From NCBI GenBank assembly GCA_026018925.1, contig JAKSZU010000012.1, positions 41,083,218 to 41,147,217 of the forward strand: 64,000 bases of DNA, written 5' to 3'. This document shows positions 33,616 to 53,929 of the stretch, in pieces (position 1 is the stretch's first letter; the number at the start of each line of letters is the position of its first letter). The DNA is from Tupaia tana. Its lineage: Eukaryota > Chordata > Mammalia > Scandentia > Tupaiidae. The position numbers were made by a program, and so were the translations under genes. Below the pieces are notes generated by a model. That model had not been told where the DNA came from. It searched no databases and worked only from the letters and a program-made list of their open reading frames with translations.

Positions 33616-34063
33616 TGTTATTATGGGCCTGTTTACATGTGAGCCTGAAGTAAATTCTTGCTACAAGAGCTGTTGGTTTTTCAGGAAGTGACATAGAACA
33701 TCTCTTGGTGCCCAAGGGGCCTCTCTTGGTTTGGTCGCACACCCTGGAAGCCATTGTACCTCAGTTCTGACATGAAACTCTGGCTGTGACTCTGCGATGG
33801 GCAGTGTGGCCTGACAGCTGGGACACGGAGCAGCAGCCAGGGTGGGCTTGACTTGGATTCTGTGGCTCTCAGGTGCTCCTTGCTGTGGGCAGTGCTGCTT
33901 CCTTTTTGTGGGTGGCTAGAGGTAGAGGTGGGTGATGGCAGGGGGCACGTCAGCTGCCCCTCAGGTTCCAGATGGAAAATGAAATCTGAAGACAAGTCTG
34001 AGTGCCCCTGTTTGAGATTTAGGTGCAGCTAGCTCCCCTCCCCTCATATCTCTGAGCACATTG
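33616..34063. other. Intergenic, nothing recognised
   Basis: Unique-looking DNA. A weak L2-like stretch may lie just upstream at 33230-33330. Confidence 0.45.
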
Positions 34064-34329
34064 TTTTTTGTTTTTACTTTTTGGTTTTTAATTGTCAGAG
34101 GGTACATGCACTTCCCAGAGACAGGCAGAGAAAGAGAGAGGGAGAAAGCACCGTCCAATGTGGTGTGTTCAATGCCGCAATCGCTTCTCCATTTCTCCAT
34201 CCTGTTGGGATGTCCAGCACCCATGTGCTCACGCCCAGCACGATTTTTCAGACCACCGGGGCTGTGGTTGGAACCGGGTCAACCAAGTGGGAGTCTGCTC
34301 CCTTAACCAACTAGGCTCCAGGGCTTGCC
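34064..34329 (-). mobile_element. SINE-C, old subtype
   Basis: It shares AGAAAGCACCNTCCAATG with the copy at 35697, marking a subfamily. Confidence 0.78.
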
Positions 34330-35087
34330 CTCTGGGCACATTTTAAGATACCTGAGTTGTGCTTTATTCTGTTTTAAAAGATTGTTCAAGAAAGGATTAC
34401 ATATGGCCATTTTATGGAGAAGAAAGGTGAGGAACGAGAGGAAACCTGTCCCTTGATCCCCACCTCTTACAATCAGCAAACGGAACCTGGAAGACGGAGT
34501 TCACGATGTTCACCTGCTCAGAACCTGATCTCCACAGCCCCCTTAGCCCACCCTTCAGTTTCGGCCTCGAAGTGGCTTGGTGCCCGACCTGGTGTGTCAG
34601 CAAGTCTGCCAGCCATGACGCCTCCCCAGGGGGAGAGCTGCCAGGCCAGAAGGGCATTGGGAGGCAGAACAGAGAGCAGCTGACTGGTCACAGGGACTGA
34701 AAGAGCCTGGGCTGGAGACAGACTCCAGAAACCTGGGAAGGGCGCTGTGTGAGAAGTGAAGGAAAGCAGATGCGCTCTGGACACGACCAGGAGCGACCCT
34801 GGATCAGGGGGTGGGCCCAGAGGGCAAGCAAGGGCCAGAAGCAGGGAGAGGGAAGCCCTTCTCCACAAGCCCAGCTCTTCGGCATCCCGAGCCCAGAGCA
34901 CGTTCTGTTGCATCCATTCTGTTCACCAGCATCTTCACCTGGACTCTGCCTTCTCAGCAATGGCAATTAGGCCTGAAAGTCCTGCCCCCTGCACCTTGGC
35001 TGGCCTTAGAGAATTCCGTGAGAGGAAGAGCCTTGAAGATTATTTTGTCCAACCTGCCATCCTTCCTATCAATAGAATCGAGTCCCT
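34330..35087. other. Intergenic, nothing recognised
   Basis: GC-moderate unique DNA with overlapping open frames and no family match. Confidence 0.5.
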
Positions 35088-35098
35088 GTAGTGATTCT

Positions 35099-35108
35099 TT
35101 TTTTTTTC

Positions 35109-35156
<48 letters not shown>

Positions 35157-35388
35157 ATAGGGCGCGTGCGCTTGCCAGACAGACAGAGAGAGACAGAAAG
35201 CGAGAAATCACCCCCAGGGGGGATGGCCACGCCGCAATCCCTTCTCCTCCATTCTCCTCCTGGGATCTTGGGCACGCACGCACACGCGCCCGGCGTGAGT
35301 TTTAAGCCACTGGGTCCGGGACGCGAACCGCGGTCGACTACATGGTAGTCCAGCGACATAGACATTATGCTAACTGCTGGTTCCCTCC
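35099..35388 (-). mobile_element. SINE-A with a 39-base T-run
   Basis: TSD TAGTGATTCTT. T39 spans 35115-35153, and the CpGs are fresh. Confidence 0.93.
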
Positions 35389-35696
35389 CTTTAGTGATTC
35401 TTAACAAATGACTTGTGGCCTTACCCCAGCAGCCCTCCAACCTCAGGGCCAGGGCTCTTCCTTCCAGAGCAACACTCCCTAGTCATGCTGTGCCAGGGTT
35501 TGAAAGAGTCCTCGGCCCCATCTCTGACCCTGCTGCTGCCCACTAGAACCACTAGAGCCAGCCAGCCTTTCCCTCCTGCCAGGCAGGCAGCCATATTTCT
35601 GGCCTGCCCTAGTCTTGGGGCAACCTTCTCAGCCTTTGCTTCCTCTTCTCTGTTCAAGGGTTTTTTCAACACGGGAGCCTAGAAACATAAAATCTT
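35389..35696. other. Intergenic, nothing recognised
   Basis: Short unique stretch, no feature supported. Confidence 0.5.
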
Positions 35697-35963
35697 TTTT
35701 CCCTCTTAATTGTCTGAGGACACATGTATGGGCTTACCAGAGCGAGAGACAGAGAGACAGAGAGACAGAGAGGGAGAGGAAGAAAGCACCCTCCAATGGA
35801 CTGTGGTCACACTGCAATCCTCATCCATTTCTCTATCCTGCTACAGTTTGGGGCACGCATGCATATGGGCGCTGAGCAGTTTTCAAGCTACCCAGGTAGA
35901 ATTTGAACTGTGTGGTCAGCCATGTAGGACCCAGCTCCTTTAACCATTCTACGGGACCAGCCC
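35697..35963 (-). mobile_element. SINE-C, old subtype
   Basis: AAACATAAAATCT is duplicated on both sides. Confidence 0.85.
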
Positions 35964-35990
35964 CAAACATAAAATCTCTATAGCAGAAAG

Positions 35991-36222
35991 GAGGGCCAAC
36001 CTGCAGCATGGTGGTTAAGGTGGCTGGATCTCATATGGCCAACTGCACACTTCAAGTCCTGGACCCAGCGACTTGCAAGACATGCCAATTGTATGTGTAT
36101 GTGTGCCCAACCTCCTGAAAGGAAGGAGAAATGGAGGAGAAGGGCCTGTGTCATGACCAACTCACTTTCCCTCTCTGTCTCTCTCTAGTAAGTGCATGCA
36201 CCATCTGGCAAACAAAACAGAC
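35991..36222 (+). mobile_element. SINE-C
   Basis: The head is GGCCAACCTGCAGCATGG. The C/G hairpin region is deleted. Confidence 0.78.
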
Positions 36223-36249
36223 TTTCACTTGTGTGTTCTAATAGTCTTT

Positions 36250-36735
36250 TGCAGCCAGCTGGTGGCATGTGCGGTTCAAGTCCCATACCCAGCAGCTTGA
36301 AAAGCACTCTGGGGACCAGCAGTTAGCATAATGGCTATGTCGCTGGACTCCCACGTAGTTGACCGCGGTTCGCGTCCCAGACCCGGTGGCTTAAAACTCA
36401 CGCCGGGCGCGTGTGCATGCGTGCCCAAGATCCCAGGAGGAGAATGGAAGAGAAGGGATTGTGGCGTGGCCATCCCCCCTGGGGGGTGATTTCTCACTTT
36501 CTGTCTCTCTCTGTCTGTTTGGCAAGCGCACGCGCCCTATAGCGAAAAACCTCTCCAAAAAAAAAAAAAAAAAACAAAGCACTCTGGAGCATGTGCATGT
36601 GTGCCCAGAATCCCAAAAAGATGGAGAAATGGAGAAGGGATTGCTGTGTGACCAATCCCCATGGAGGGTGATTTCTCACCTTCTCACACTCTCTGGCAAG
36701 TGCATATATCCTATAGCAAGTTAAAAAATTTTTAA
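36250..36735 (+). mobile_element. SINE-C, interrupted by SINE-A
   Basis: Left 36250-36312, right 36576-36735, with AAAGCACTCTGG duplicated at the break. Confidence 0.82.
36313..36575 (+). mobile_element. SINE-A nested in SINE-C, young
   Basis: TSD AAAGCACTCTGG, both promoter boxes intact, CpGs fresh. Confidence 0.95.
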
Positions 36736-36756
36736 TAATAATTTTTAAAAGTCTTG

Positions 36757-37033
36757 AGGTCAGCGAATGGCATAGTGGTTACATCACTGGGCTCTCATAT
36801 GGCCGACTGTGGTTCAACGGACCCGGTGGCTTGAAACTCACACCAGGCACGTGTGCGTGTGTGCCCAAAATCCCAAGAAGAGAATGGAGAAGGGAATGTG
36901 GCATGGTTATCCCCCCCCCCCCCCCCCCGCCGTGGGGTGATTTCTCTCTCACTGTCTCTGTCTCTCTCTCCCTCAGCAAGCACACGTGCCCTAAGACAAA
37001 ACAAAACAAAAACAAACAAAAAACTCTTAAAAA
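36757..37033 (+). mobile_element. SINE-A with expanded C-run
   Basis: The family's C6 hairpin arm has grown to C18 (36911-36928). The B box is partly lost. Confidence 0.87.
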
Positions 37034-37275
37034 ATGTTTTTATAGCAGAAAAGGACTTTCAGAATTAAGAACCCGCCTCATTTTATAGATGAGGAAATAG
37101 AGGTGATCACACAGAAAAGGCTGGGCTCAGACCTGGCTACCCACTGACTGAGAACTAGCCCAAAGGGAGGGAGGCAACCTTGTTGGTTAACACCACCTTC
37201 TGCTGTATGCTAACAGTAGCTCCTTTTTGGGAGGAAGAGGTACAACTCCATCTCTTTGTTGACATGTTGAATTTC

Positions 37276-37541
37276 TTTTTTGTTTTTGGAGAGGTTTTTG
37301 CTATAGGTCGCGTGCGCTCACTAGAAAGACAGAGAGAGACAGAGAGACAGACAGCGAGAAATCACCCCCCCCAGAGGGGATGGCCATGCCGCAATCCCTT
37401 CTCCTCCATTCTCCTCTTGGGATCTTAGGCATGCATGCACACGAGCCCGGCGTGAGTTTAAGCCACTGGGTCCAGGACTTGAACTACAGTCAACTACATG
37501 ATAGTCCAGTGACTTAGCCATTACACCAACTGCTGGTCCCA
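37276..37541 (-). mobile_element. SINE-A, last before OVOL1
   Basis: TTGAATTTC is duplicated on both sides. Confidence 0.92.
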
Positions 37542-37555
37542 ACTCGTTGAATTTC

Positions 37556-39354
37556 AAGTCAATTAAAACCCTAAATTATTTTATAACTATTTCTTTCTGA
37601 TTGTAAAAATGGTATATACTCATTGTAAAAAGAATTAGAAAATACATAGAATATAAATCTTGATAGCACTTATACTGTTCTTGTAAAGCTTTCCACACCC
37701 TGCATTTGTGGCTTCGCTTTTAGATATAAAATAGGATTCTACCTTCTTCCTGGATGAGGCTATTTTGCTAGGTCCCACCAGGCTCTCCTGCCTCTCACAA
37801 TCACGTTTCGTTATCAGTTCTTATTGGCACATAGATAGGGCTGATGATTGTCAGAGAACAAGAAGCCCCCTCCCTGCCTACGCATGATCCATTCCTCCTT
37901 CTGGGTCTGATCCCACCCCATCCCTCTCTGAAACACTTTCCTCTTCTGTTCTATTCAGGTCCTCCTATTCTCCCAGCCCAGCTGAGTCCCACCTCTGCCA
38001 AGAAGCCTTTGTTCTTTCAGATGCAGAAAACTCCTTTTTTGGGTCCCCAATGTTTGTAGTCTGGGCACACCATTAATCCTTAGTTACAGATTGACTCGCA
38101 TTCCTCTCTTCTATCTTCCTGGCCACCCATCCTAGAGTCTGAACTTTTTACGGGCCCTCCAAAGGTGACTGTTGGCCCAACCCTGCTAAGAAAGGGCTCT
38201 TCCGAGTGGCATGGCACAGTGTCCCACCCTGAACTCATTTGTAGAGTAGGAGGGAAGGCTCCCACCCAACGCTGTTTCCTGGAAGCTGTCGCTGTACCCC
38301 TAAAGTTTACGGAACAATTAATCACGTTGGTTCCTAACATGCTCACCTTCTTTGAGTAAAACAGGATTTGGTTGGCTTTTCATGTGAGGGTAGGGGCTCT
38401 CTCAAGCTAAGAGAAATCATCCATGATTGCTATTTAGAGACATAGGAGGGTTAGGGACCCTTTCCAGTCCTCTAGATTTCCCACTTGGAGCCTTAGAGTC
38501 CAGATCAGGGTTTCCCTTTCTCCTTACAGCACCTGTACCCACCCTTCTCATGCCTCTCAGAACATGGTGCCAGTGGCCCAGGCCTGGCAGCTCTCATCCT
38601 GTTGTCTGTGTGGGGAACAGGGAAGACTGGGTGGTCTGAATCGCCGAGAGGTGCTGCTAAGTGCTCCCCTGGTTTCTCTACCGGCAGTGCATACAGTGCT
38701 TCCAAGCCCAGACCCTGAGCCACACTATCCGGTTGGAGTCCCAGCTCCACTGCTAGTTGTGAGACTTTGGGCCTGATGTCATCCTGCCAGGGAAGGGTGT
38801 GGGTAACAGTACCTACCACAGAGGCAGGCTGGAGGATCAAGCAAACCCATACGCCAAAAGCACTTCTGCGTGCGCCTGCAGACCCAGCGCTATACAAGTG
38901 TGGCCCTCCCTAGGTGCCTGGCTGGAAGTGACACGAACTTTGCACCCTATTGTTGGGAACACGGCTCCTCCTCCTCCGAGGCCTGACCCTGGCAGGGTGC
39001 TGACAGAGAGGCCAAGACTGAAGCCACCATTAACCGCAGAGAGCCCGGGGTGACTGGAGGCTCCGAATCCAGCAGAGGATCGGTGGGGGTGCAGGAGTAT
39101 GAGGCAGATAGAGAGCCCCAGGGAGGCCCCACTGGGGCTGCTGCTGCCACCAAGAGCAGGGCACACAGGACCGGAGTCAGCAAGCACTGACTTTCCGAGG
39201 ACCTTGGAAGGCCACTTCATCCGTCTGGGCCAGGTTCTTGACTTGAGCCCCAGTGGTAACCAGAAAGGGGACGCTTGGAGAGGATGCACTGACAGTTTGG
39301 ATTGATTTCCCTGCCTGAGAGAAAGGAGCCCCTAAGATGAAAACATCGAAAACA
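37556..39354. other. OVOL1 downstream flank
   Basis: AT-rich to about 37,750, probably an unassigned old repeat, then unique DNA. A MIR fragment lies at 38695-38775. Confidence 0.5.
38695..38775 (+). mobile_element. MIR core fragment
   Basis: CAGCTCCACTGCTAGTTGTG and GAGACTTTGGGC match the MIR core. Confidence 0.6.
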
Positions 39355-41238
39355 GAAAATGTTACTTTGATTTTAATAGTGAGGGATGGGTTGAGGGAAA
39401 AGTTATAAAATAAAACAGATAACAGAGCCTAGTGACTGCCTCAGAACCCAGAGATACAGACATGTAAACAAAAACAGAGCTTCCGGACAATGTTACTTTA
39501 TACCATATAACTTCCAGAATACAGCAGCTCCCCAGACACTAAAGTTAAATCGAAAGAGTCCTCCGGATCAGTCTCTGCGTGTTTCAGAAGGCGGTCCGAG
39601 GAGGCACCTTCCTCTCAGGCCAGCCTGGGGCTGTGTAGACACTACTCTTCCAGGACAGCGGAGGCTGAGGCTGCTCCTCCTGATGGGGGTTTGGCCTCAG
39701 GGTCTACCAAGCCTGCTGTGTCCTGGGGTCATCTTTTGAGTTTACCTCTCTGGCTCTTAGGCAGGCTGGCTCTAAATCCAGCCCGTGTCTCCCTTTGCCA
39801 TTATCAACAGTAAGTCCAGGCACACCAAGGTGGTCAGTCAGGCCAGGACAACTCTCCACAGACACTCAAATCCCCAGTCTACCATTTCAGATAGAAAATA
39901 GGCGACACCTAGCCGATGTTATGGTACTCGTATTCTTCCTTCAGCAAGTTCCTGATGTGTCGGTTATTGTTCTGTCCCAATTTTCTGCTGTTGTACTAGG
40001 GTTTTTGACTCAACCAGGAAAAGGCCGTCCTTCCAGCTTGGCCCTGTGCTTGCTTCGTACTTCAGGCGGTGGACTGGGTGTCAAAGACTCATCATCCCAC
40101 CTGCTGACCCCTAGAGCCCAGAACACCTCCTCAGCCTCCAGGTGAGTTATTCCACAAATACCGTCACAGGGCAAATGGGCTCTCTGGGAATCCTGGGACG
40201 TGCCTTGAAAGGGGAGGGGAGGTACAGGCAGGAGGAAGCAGACGTGGATGAGAGGCCCTGGCCAGCAGAAGGGGAAGGCTGGAGGGAGCAGCCCGTCCTC
40301 CAGGGTGGGGCTGGAGGAAGGTCTTCAGTTAAATATCTCAGGAAGTACAAAGAACGGGTGGGTGGGGCAGCCATCCCAGACCCAAGGCATAGAGGAGGTT
40401 GAAATGTCCAGGATAAATAGAACCATGTGGGAATGGAGAAAAGCCAGCTCCACCCCTCTCTTAAAAACAGTAGCCATTGGCACCAAAAATATATTAATAT
40501 CTGTACATTTGTCATCTTTAAAAAAAGGAACTAAAACCTCCTTGGCACCTTGTAGTTGATATCTTAAAAATGAGGTGAGATGTGGAAAGGCCTCCTCTGT
40601 GTGCACGCGCGCACACGAGTGCACGCACGTGTGTACAACACACATTTCTGAGCAGTGCTACACACATAAGAAACGCATGCACACAGATGTGCACATACGT
40701 GCATTTCTCTCTGTCAGAAGGGCAGAGCACCCCCTGGAACCCTGAGCACCTACCCTGCCAGGTAGGTGGGCCACCACCAGCCCCCCACTGCAGTTGTCTG
40801 TGGGGTACTGTTTCCCAGTGCTCTTCAGTCTTGACACCCACGGACGACCCAGGCCCCAACCCTCTGCTCAGAGGGGCAGTAGATCCTGTGTGCACCTCCC
40901 CTGGGAAGGAACTCCTGCTGCCAAGGAAACAGTGCTTGTCTCCACAGGCGATCGCTTTTCATCGAAGGCACCCCTGGCCTCACCCCTGCCCCAGACATAT
41001 TCACGCTTTCCCAGGCTCAGCACGGCCTCTGTCCATGAGACAAAAATGCAAAAATGATCAGAGGTCAGTGCTGGGCCTAAGCGACCAAGTGTGCCTGGGG
41101 GGAGACCGAGGCACAGAGGCTCCAGGCATGATCACTGGTGTTCTGGCAAGAAGCCACAGGAGGGTGGACTGGCAGGGCAGCAGGAGTGACCCTGGACCTT
41201 CTCAGGACCTCTGGGCGCATCCCTGGGACTCGTGTCAC
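39355..41238 (-). other. OVOL1: OVOL1 3' UTR with ATTAAA poly(A) signal (inferred)
   Basis: Downstream of the stop at 41239 no other gene is seen. The first plausible poly(A) hexamer is ATTAAA at 39372-39377 (minus), followed by a T-rich stretch. The resulting 3' UTR of about 1.9 kb is reasonable for OVOL1. An alternating purine-pyrimidine tract lies at 40600-40705. Confidence 0.5.
40600..40705. repeat. Imperfect alternating purine-pyrimidine tract
   Basis: Runs such as GTGCACGCGCGCACAC and ACACGAGTGCACGCACGTGT lie inside the inferred OVOL1 3' UTR. Confidence 0.75.
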
Positions 41239-50192
<8,954 letters not shown>

Positions 50193-50460
50193 TTTCGAAC
50201 CCTCCTCGCCCGGAAAGGTCCGTTTCCGTAATTGAAGCCGGGAACTGTCCCACCTTTCCCGGGTTGGGCAGGAGGCGGGGGGAGGGGGGCAGTTCAGGAA
50301 GGGAGTCGCCAGGTGCCCCCACGTTCCGCGGAAAGACAGAGCCTGGACGGCGCGTGCCTGTTAACGACTCCGCGAGTGTCGCTGTCCCTCCGAACCGGAT
50401 CCTTGGCAGCCAGGTGAAGCGGGCGGCGGGGGAAGCGGCAGGTAAGCGTCTCCTGGCTCG
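50193..50460 (-). other. OVOL1: OVOL1 5' UTR (inferred)
   Basis: This GC-rich stretch lies between the OVOL1 start codon and the inferred transcription start. It contains a G-run cluster at about 50259-50289. The TSS position is inferred from upstream CCAAT and TATA-like motifs and not seen directly. Confidence 0.5.
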
Positions 50461-50489
50461 ACTGGCGTCCCGGCGGCCGCTCGGGAAGT

Positions 50490-50530
50490 CTTAAAGTGCG
50501 AGCCGGACGGACGGGTTCACGCTTTATTGG
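50490..50530 (-). promoter_or_regulatory. OVOL1 core promoter motifs: CCAAT box and TATA-like TTTAAG
   Basis: On the minus strand CCAAT (50526-50530) is followed about 30 bases on by CTTTAAG (50490-50496), placing a start near 50,460. Spacing is typical of a CCAAT-TATA-like promoter. The function is inferred. Confidence 0.5.
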
Positions 50531-51260
50531 CTCGCGGCTGTGTGTGTTGGTGGCTGGGGCGGGGTGGGGGGGTGATCTGATCTAATTAGCTTGGAGTGGC
50601 CCGGGGAGCAACGGCGCATGCGTTGGGAAATAACGGTGACAACCCACCTATTTGTTACCTGTAGAACCGGTTTCCATTCCGCTGCCGGTGAGGTGGCCTC
50701 GCGGCCCGGGGCGGGGCGGCCGGGCGGAGGCGGGGAGGCGGGAGCCAGGCACTGGGCACCCGGTACCCGGGCTGCCAAGGCGGGTGGGTCCCCGCCCGAG
50801 ACCTCCCAGTCCGCGTGCTAGCGTTTGCAAACGGGAGTTTCGGAGGGAGCAGGGAATGGCAGGGAAGGGAGGGGGCAACGTTATTTGCACCGGCGCTCGC
50901 ACGCTCCGCAAGTGATGAAACCAAACTCGCCCAACTGGGTCCGGCCGAGCCAGGCGCGCCTGGGGCGCCTGGGGAGGCGCGAAGCCACCGGGCGGGAACG
51001 GGCGGCCCAGCCTTCACTTGTTGGACCGGGCTTGGGTTCTGGTGACCCAGGTTCCTCAAGACCTAGCTGAGCAATTCCGTGGTTCAGCCCAGAGGTATTT
51101 GCGGCCCCGGCTTCGTGCGCGAAGGCACGCGGGACAGCAGGAGCGTGCAGGCGGGTGGGCGGGGAGGCGGGAACGCACACAGCCGCAGCCCAGAGCCTGC
51201 CACGGCCACAGCCTGCCTTCAGACGGGGGAATGCGGCGTCGGTGCTGAGCGCTGAGCCGA

Positions 51261-52074
51261 TCCATATCCCGAAAACCCCAGCGCCTTGACCACTGGGTCT
51301 TAAGCAACACACAGGCAGTAACTCTCCTACTTGTTCCAAATAGCCAGACTTCAGGTGCTGCGAGGCCCCAGATCTGATGGCCTGAGGACCCCAGACAGGG
51401 GTCAGGCCCAGCCTCCTTTGGCCGGCTGCAATTACCCAGAGAACTTCCTCCCTCAGCCTACCCTTGGGCGGAGGTTTGGCCCAGTACCTCCCCTCCCCGT
51501 TTATTATGCTCTGCTCCCTCTCCAGCCCAGTTGGAGGGGTGCCCCCTCCTCAAAAGCCCCCAGTGCTGGGTGGCCTCCATGAGACCCTTTTACTGTGACA
51601 CGTTGGCCATAGCTGGACTTTTTTTTTTTTTTTTTTTTCCTAGATGACCTCGTAAGGGTAGGAATGGGACCCTTTGGTTCTAGCTCTCCACCCCCTCCCC
51701 CAACAAACTAACATTTAGAATTTCTACTGCATGTTCACCATCCTCACGTATTAAATGTTTGCTGAACCAGATTTAGTGGAAATGAGTCTGCAACATGAAT
51801 TTGCATAGTTCAAAAGTCAGGAGTCAAAAGAGAGAGGAGCTGGCTGATGGTGGACTTTGAGGCACCAAGTAGCACAAGATATATTTTCAAAAGTGGGGAG
51901 CACTTCACATCCACCCACAGGACTTCTGTGGAGTGCCGGGGAGGCTGGGGAGAGCTGGACTTTGGGGGCAGACAAGCCTCCCTCTCCCTCACTCCTGGAG
52001 CCTATGAGTTTGGCCAAGGGATTAAGTCCTTGTCTGTAAGAGAGGGAAACAATAGTGTGAATTCAATGATAAAA
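51261..52074. other. OVOL1-AP5B1 intergenic, nothing recognised
   Basis: Holds a lone T20 run at 51619-51638 with no SINE body attached. Confidence 0.5.
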
Positions 52075-52084
52075 AGCAGCTACA

Positions 52085-52361
52085 GGGGACCAGCAGTTAG
52101 CCTAATGGCTATGTCGCTGGACTCCCATGTAGTCGACCACGGTTCGCATCCCAGACCTGGTGGCTTAAAACTCATGCCTGGCATATGCACGTGCATGCCC
52201 AAAATCCCGAGAGGAGATTGGAGGAGAAGGGATTGCGGTGTGGCCATCCTCCCCAGGGGGTGATTTCTCGCTTTCTGTCTCTCTGTCTCTCTCTGTCTGT
52301 CTGGCGAGAGCGCACTGCCCTATAGCAAAAACCTCTCCAAAAAAAAAAAAAAAAAAAAAAG
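52085..52361 (+). mobile_element. SINE-A
   Basis: GCAGCTACA is duplicated on both sides. A20 tail. Confidence 0.93.
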
Positions 52362-52375
52362 GCAGCTACAAACTA

Positions 52376-52640
52376 CAGGGACCAGCAGGTGGCATGGTGG
52401 TTAAGGCACTGGATCCCACGTGGCTGACTCTTTAGTACCGAGTCCGGGACTTTGCAGTTTGAGCCCCAGACCTGGCAGACTGAGAAACACACTGGGTGTG
52501 TGTGCGTGTCCGCCCAAAATCCTGAAAGAAGGGAGATGAAGGGATTATAAAGTGCCATCCCCCTGGGGAGTGAGTTCTCACTTTCCTTCTCTCTGTAGCT
52601 TGCCTGTGCACCTGTACCATATCAACGTATGGTTAAAACA
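52376..52640 (+). mobile_element. SINE-C
   Basis: The head is GGACCAGCAGGTGGCATGG, with a small duplication near GAGTCCGGGACTTTGCAG. Confidence 0.8.
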
Positions 52641-52655
52641 AAAAGGGGGGGTGGG

Positions 52656-52842
52656 TGGGGCCAGCAGCAGGTGGTATGGTGGTTAAGGTGCTGGACACTC
52701 CCACATGGCCGACCACAGTTCAAGTCCTGGACCTGGTGGCTTGCTTTCTCATTTTTTTTTTTCTCTCTCTCTCTGTCTCTCTAATCAAATTAAAATAAAT
52801 AGATGAATAAATAAAATTAAATAAATCTTTTTTTAAGAAAAG
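52656..52842 (+). mobile_element. SINE-B
   Basis: The head carries an extra CAG (GGCCAGCAGCAGGTGG). Confidence 0.86.
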
Positions 52843-53061
52843 GGCAACTAACACTGGCTGGCAGGGAGGTGTTAGGGTGGTGGAGCGGGTGGAGAACATG
52901 CCTGTCCAAAAGGCAGTCACAGTTATGTTATTCACATATAGAAACCCAACATAGCCATGGCTTTCCATTTTCCAAGAGAAGCCAGAAATCCAGATTTGGC
53001 TGTGAAATCTACCAATTTGTAAATGTTAGTTCAATTTTTTTTTTTAAATTTTTGCCATAGG

Positions 53062-53142
53062 GTGGCATGATGGTAAGGTGCTGGACACTCCCACATGGCT
53101 GACCATAGTTTGAGTCCTGAACTTGGTGGCTTGCTTTCTCAG

Positions 53143-53194
<52 letters not shown>

Positions 53195-53245
53195 TTGGTC
53201 AAAGTAAAATGAATGAATAAACAAATAATTCTTTTTTAAAAAAAA
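53062..53245 (+). mobile_element. SINE-B with (CT)n
   Basis: A CT tract of about 37 bases (53146-53182) expands the pyrimidine module. The head is short. Confidence 0.83.
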
Positions 53246-53247
53246 TT

Positions 53248-53412
53248 GTTTTATTTAGCTTTATCTATTTATTTATTTATTAAATATGACCAGAGAGGGA
53301 CAGAATGAGAGAGAGGGAAAGTGAGAAAGCAAGCCGCTGGGTCTCAGATTCAAACCACAGTTGGCCCTATGGGGATCCAGCACCCTCAACCATGATGCCA
53401 CCTGCTGGCCCA
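53248..53412 (-). mobile_element. SINE-B
   Basis: Tail ATTTATTTATTTATT, head end CACCTGCTGGCCC. Confidence 0.84.
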
Positions 53413-53585
53413 TTATTATTATTGTTATTATTTAGAATTATTTTATTTTAATTTGACCAGAAAGGGACAGAGTGAAAAAGAGAGAGAGGGAAAGTGAGAA
53501 AGCAAGCGGCCAGGTCCGGGACTCGAACTGCAGTTGGCCATGCGGGAGTCCAATGCCCTTAACCATCAAGCCACCAGCTGGCCCC
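53413..53585 (-). mobile_element. SINE-B
   Basis: ATT-repeat tail, fresher body (GGTCCGGGACTCGAACTGC). Confidence 0.85.
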
Positions 53586-53729
53586 TTATTTTATTTATTT
53601 TTAAAAATTTGCTATAGGGCATGTGCACTCAAAAGAAACAGAGAGAGCAAGCTGCCAGATCCAGGGCTTGAACCACTGTCAGCCATGTGGAAATCCAGTG
53701 CCTTAACTACCATGCCACCTGCTGACTCC
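53586..53729 (-). mobile_element. SINE-BC
   Basis: Tail module TTTGCTATAGGGCATGTGC joined to a B body. Confidence 0.8.
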
Positions 53730-53929
53730 ACAGCTCAACTTCTTAAAAAACAGAGAATGCGTCAAACAAAACACATTTGTGAGTTAGACTTGATCCCCAG
53801 GCTGCTGGGGTGTGGACCACTTGTTCATGGGGAGCTCTGGAGCCAGGTGACGCATGTGAACTCAAGTAAACATGGAGCTAAGCTGAGAGCCCATGAGGGT
53901 AGGCCCCTTCTCTGTTTACTGTTTGCCCA

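Noticed and set aside
36313-36385. Possible functional tRNA genes at SINE heads
   Set aside because: The A and B boxes are present, but acceptor-stem pairing and a proper anticodon arm are not. These are SINE promoters.
1435-37557. Recurrent 60-115 codon frames with similar sequences (for example containing SLDSHVVDRGS)
   Set aside because: All are translations of SINE-A copies; the similarity reflects the repeat, not a protein family.
51619-51638. T20 run as a SINE tail
   Set aside because: No SINE body follows on either side, so it is left as a simple homopolymer.
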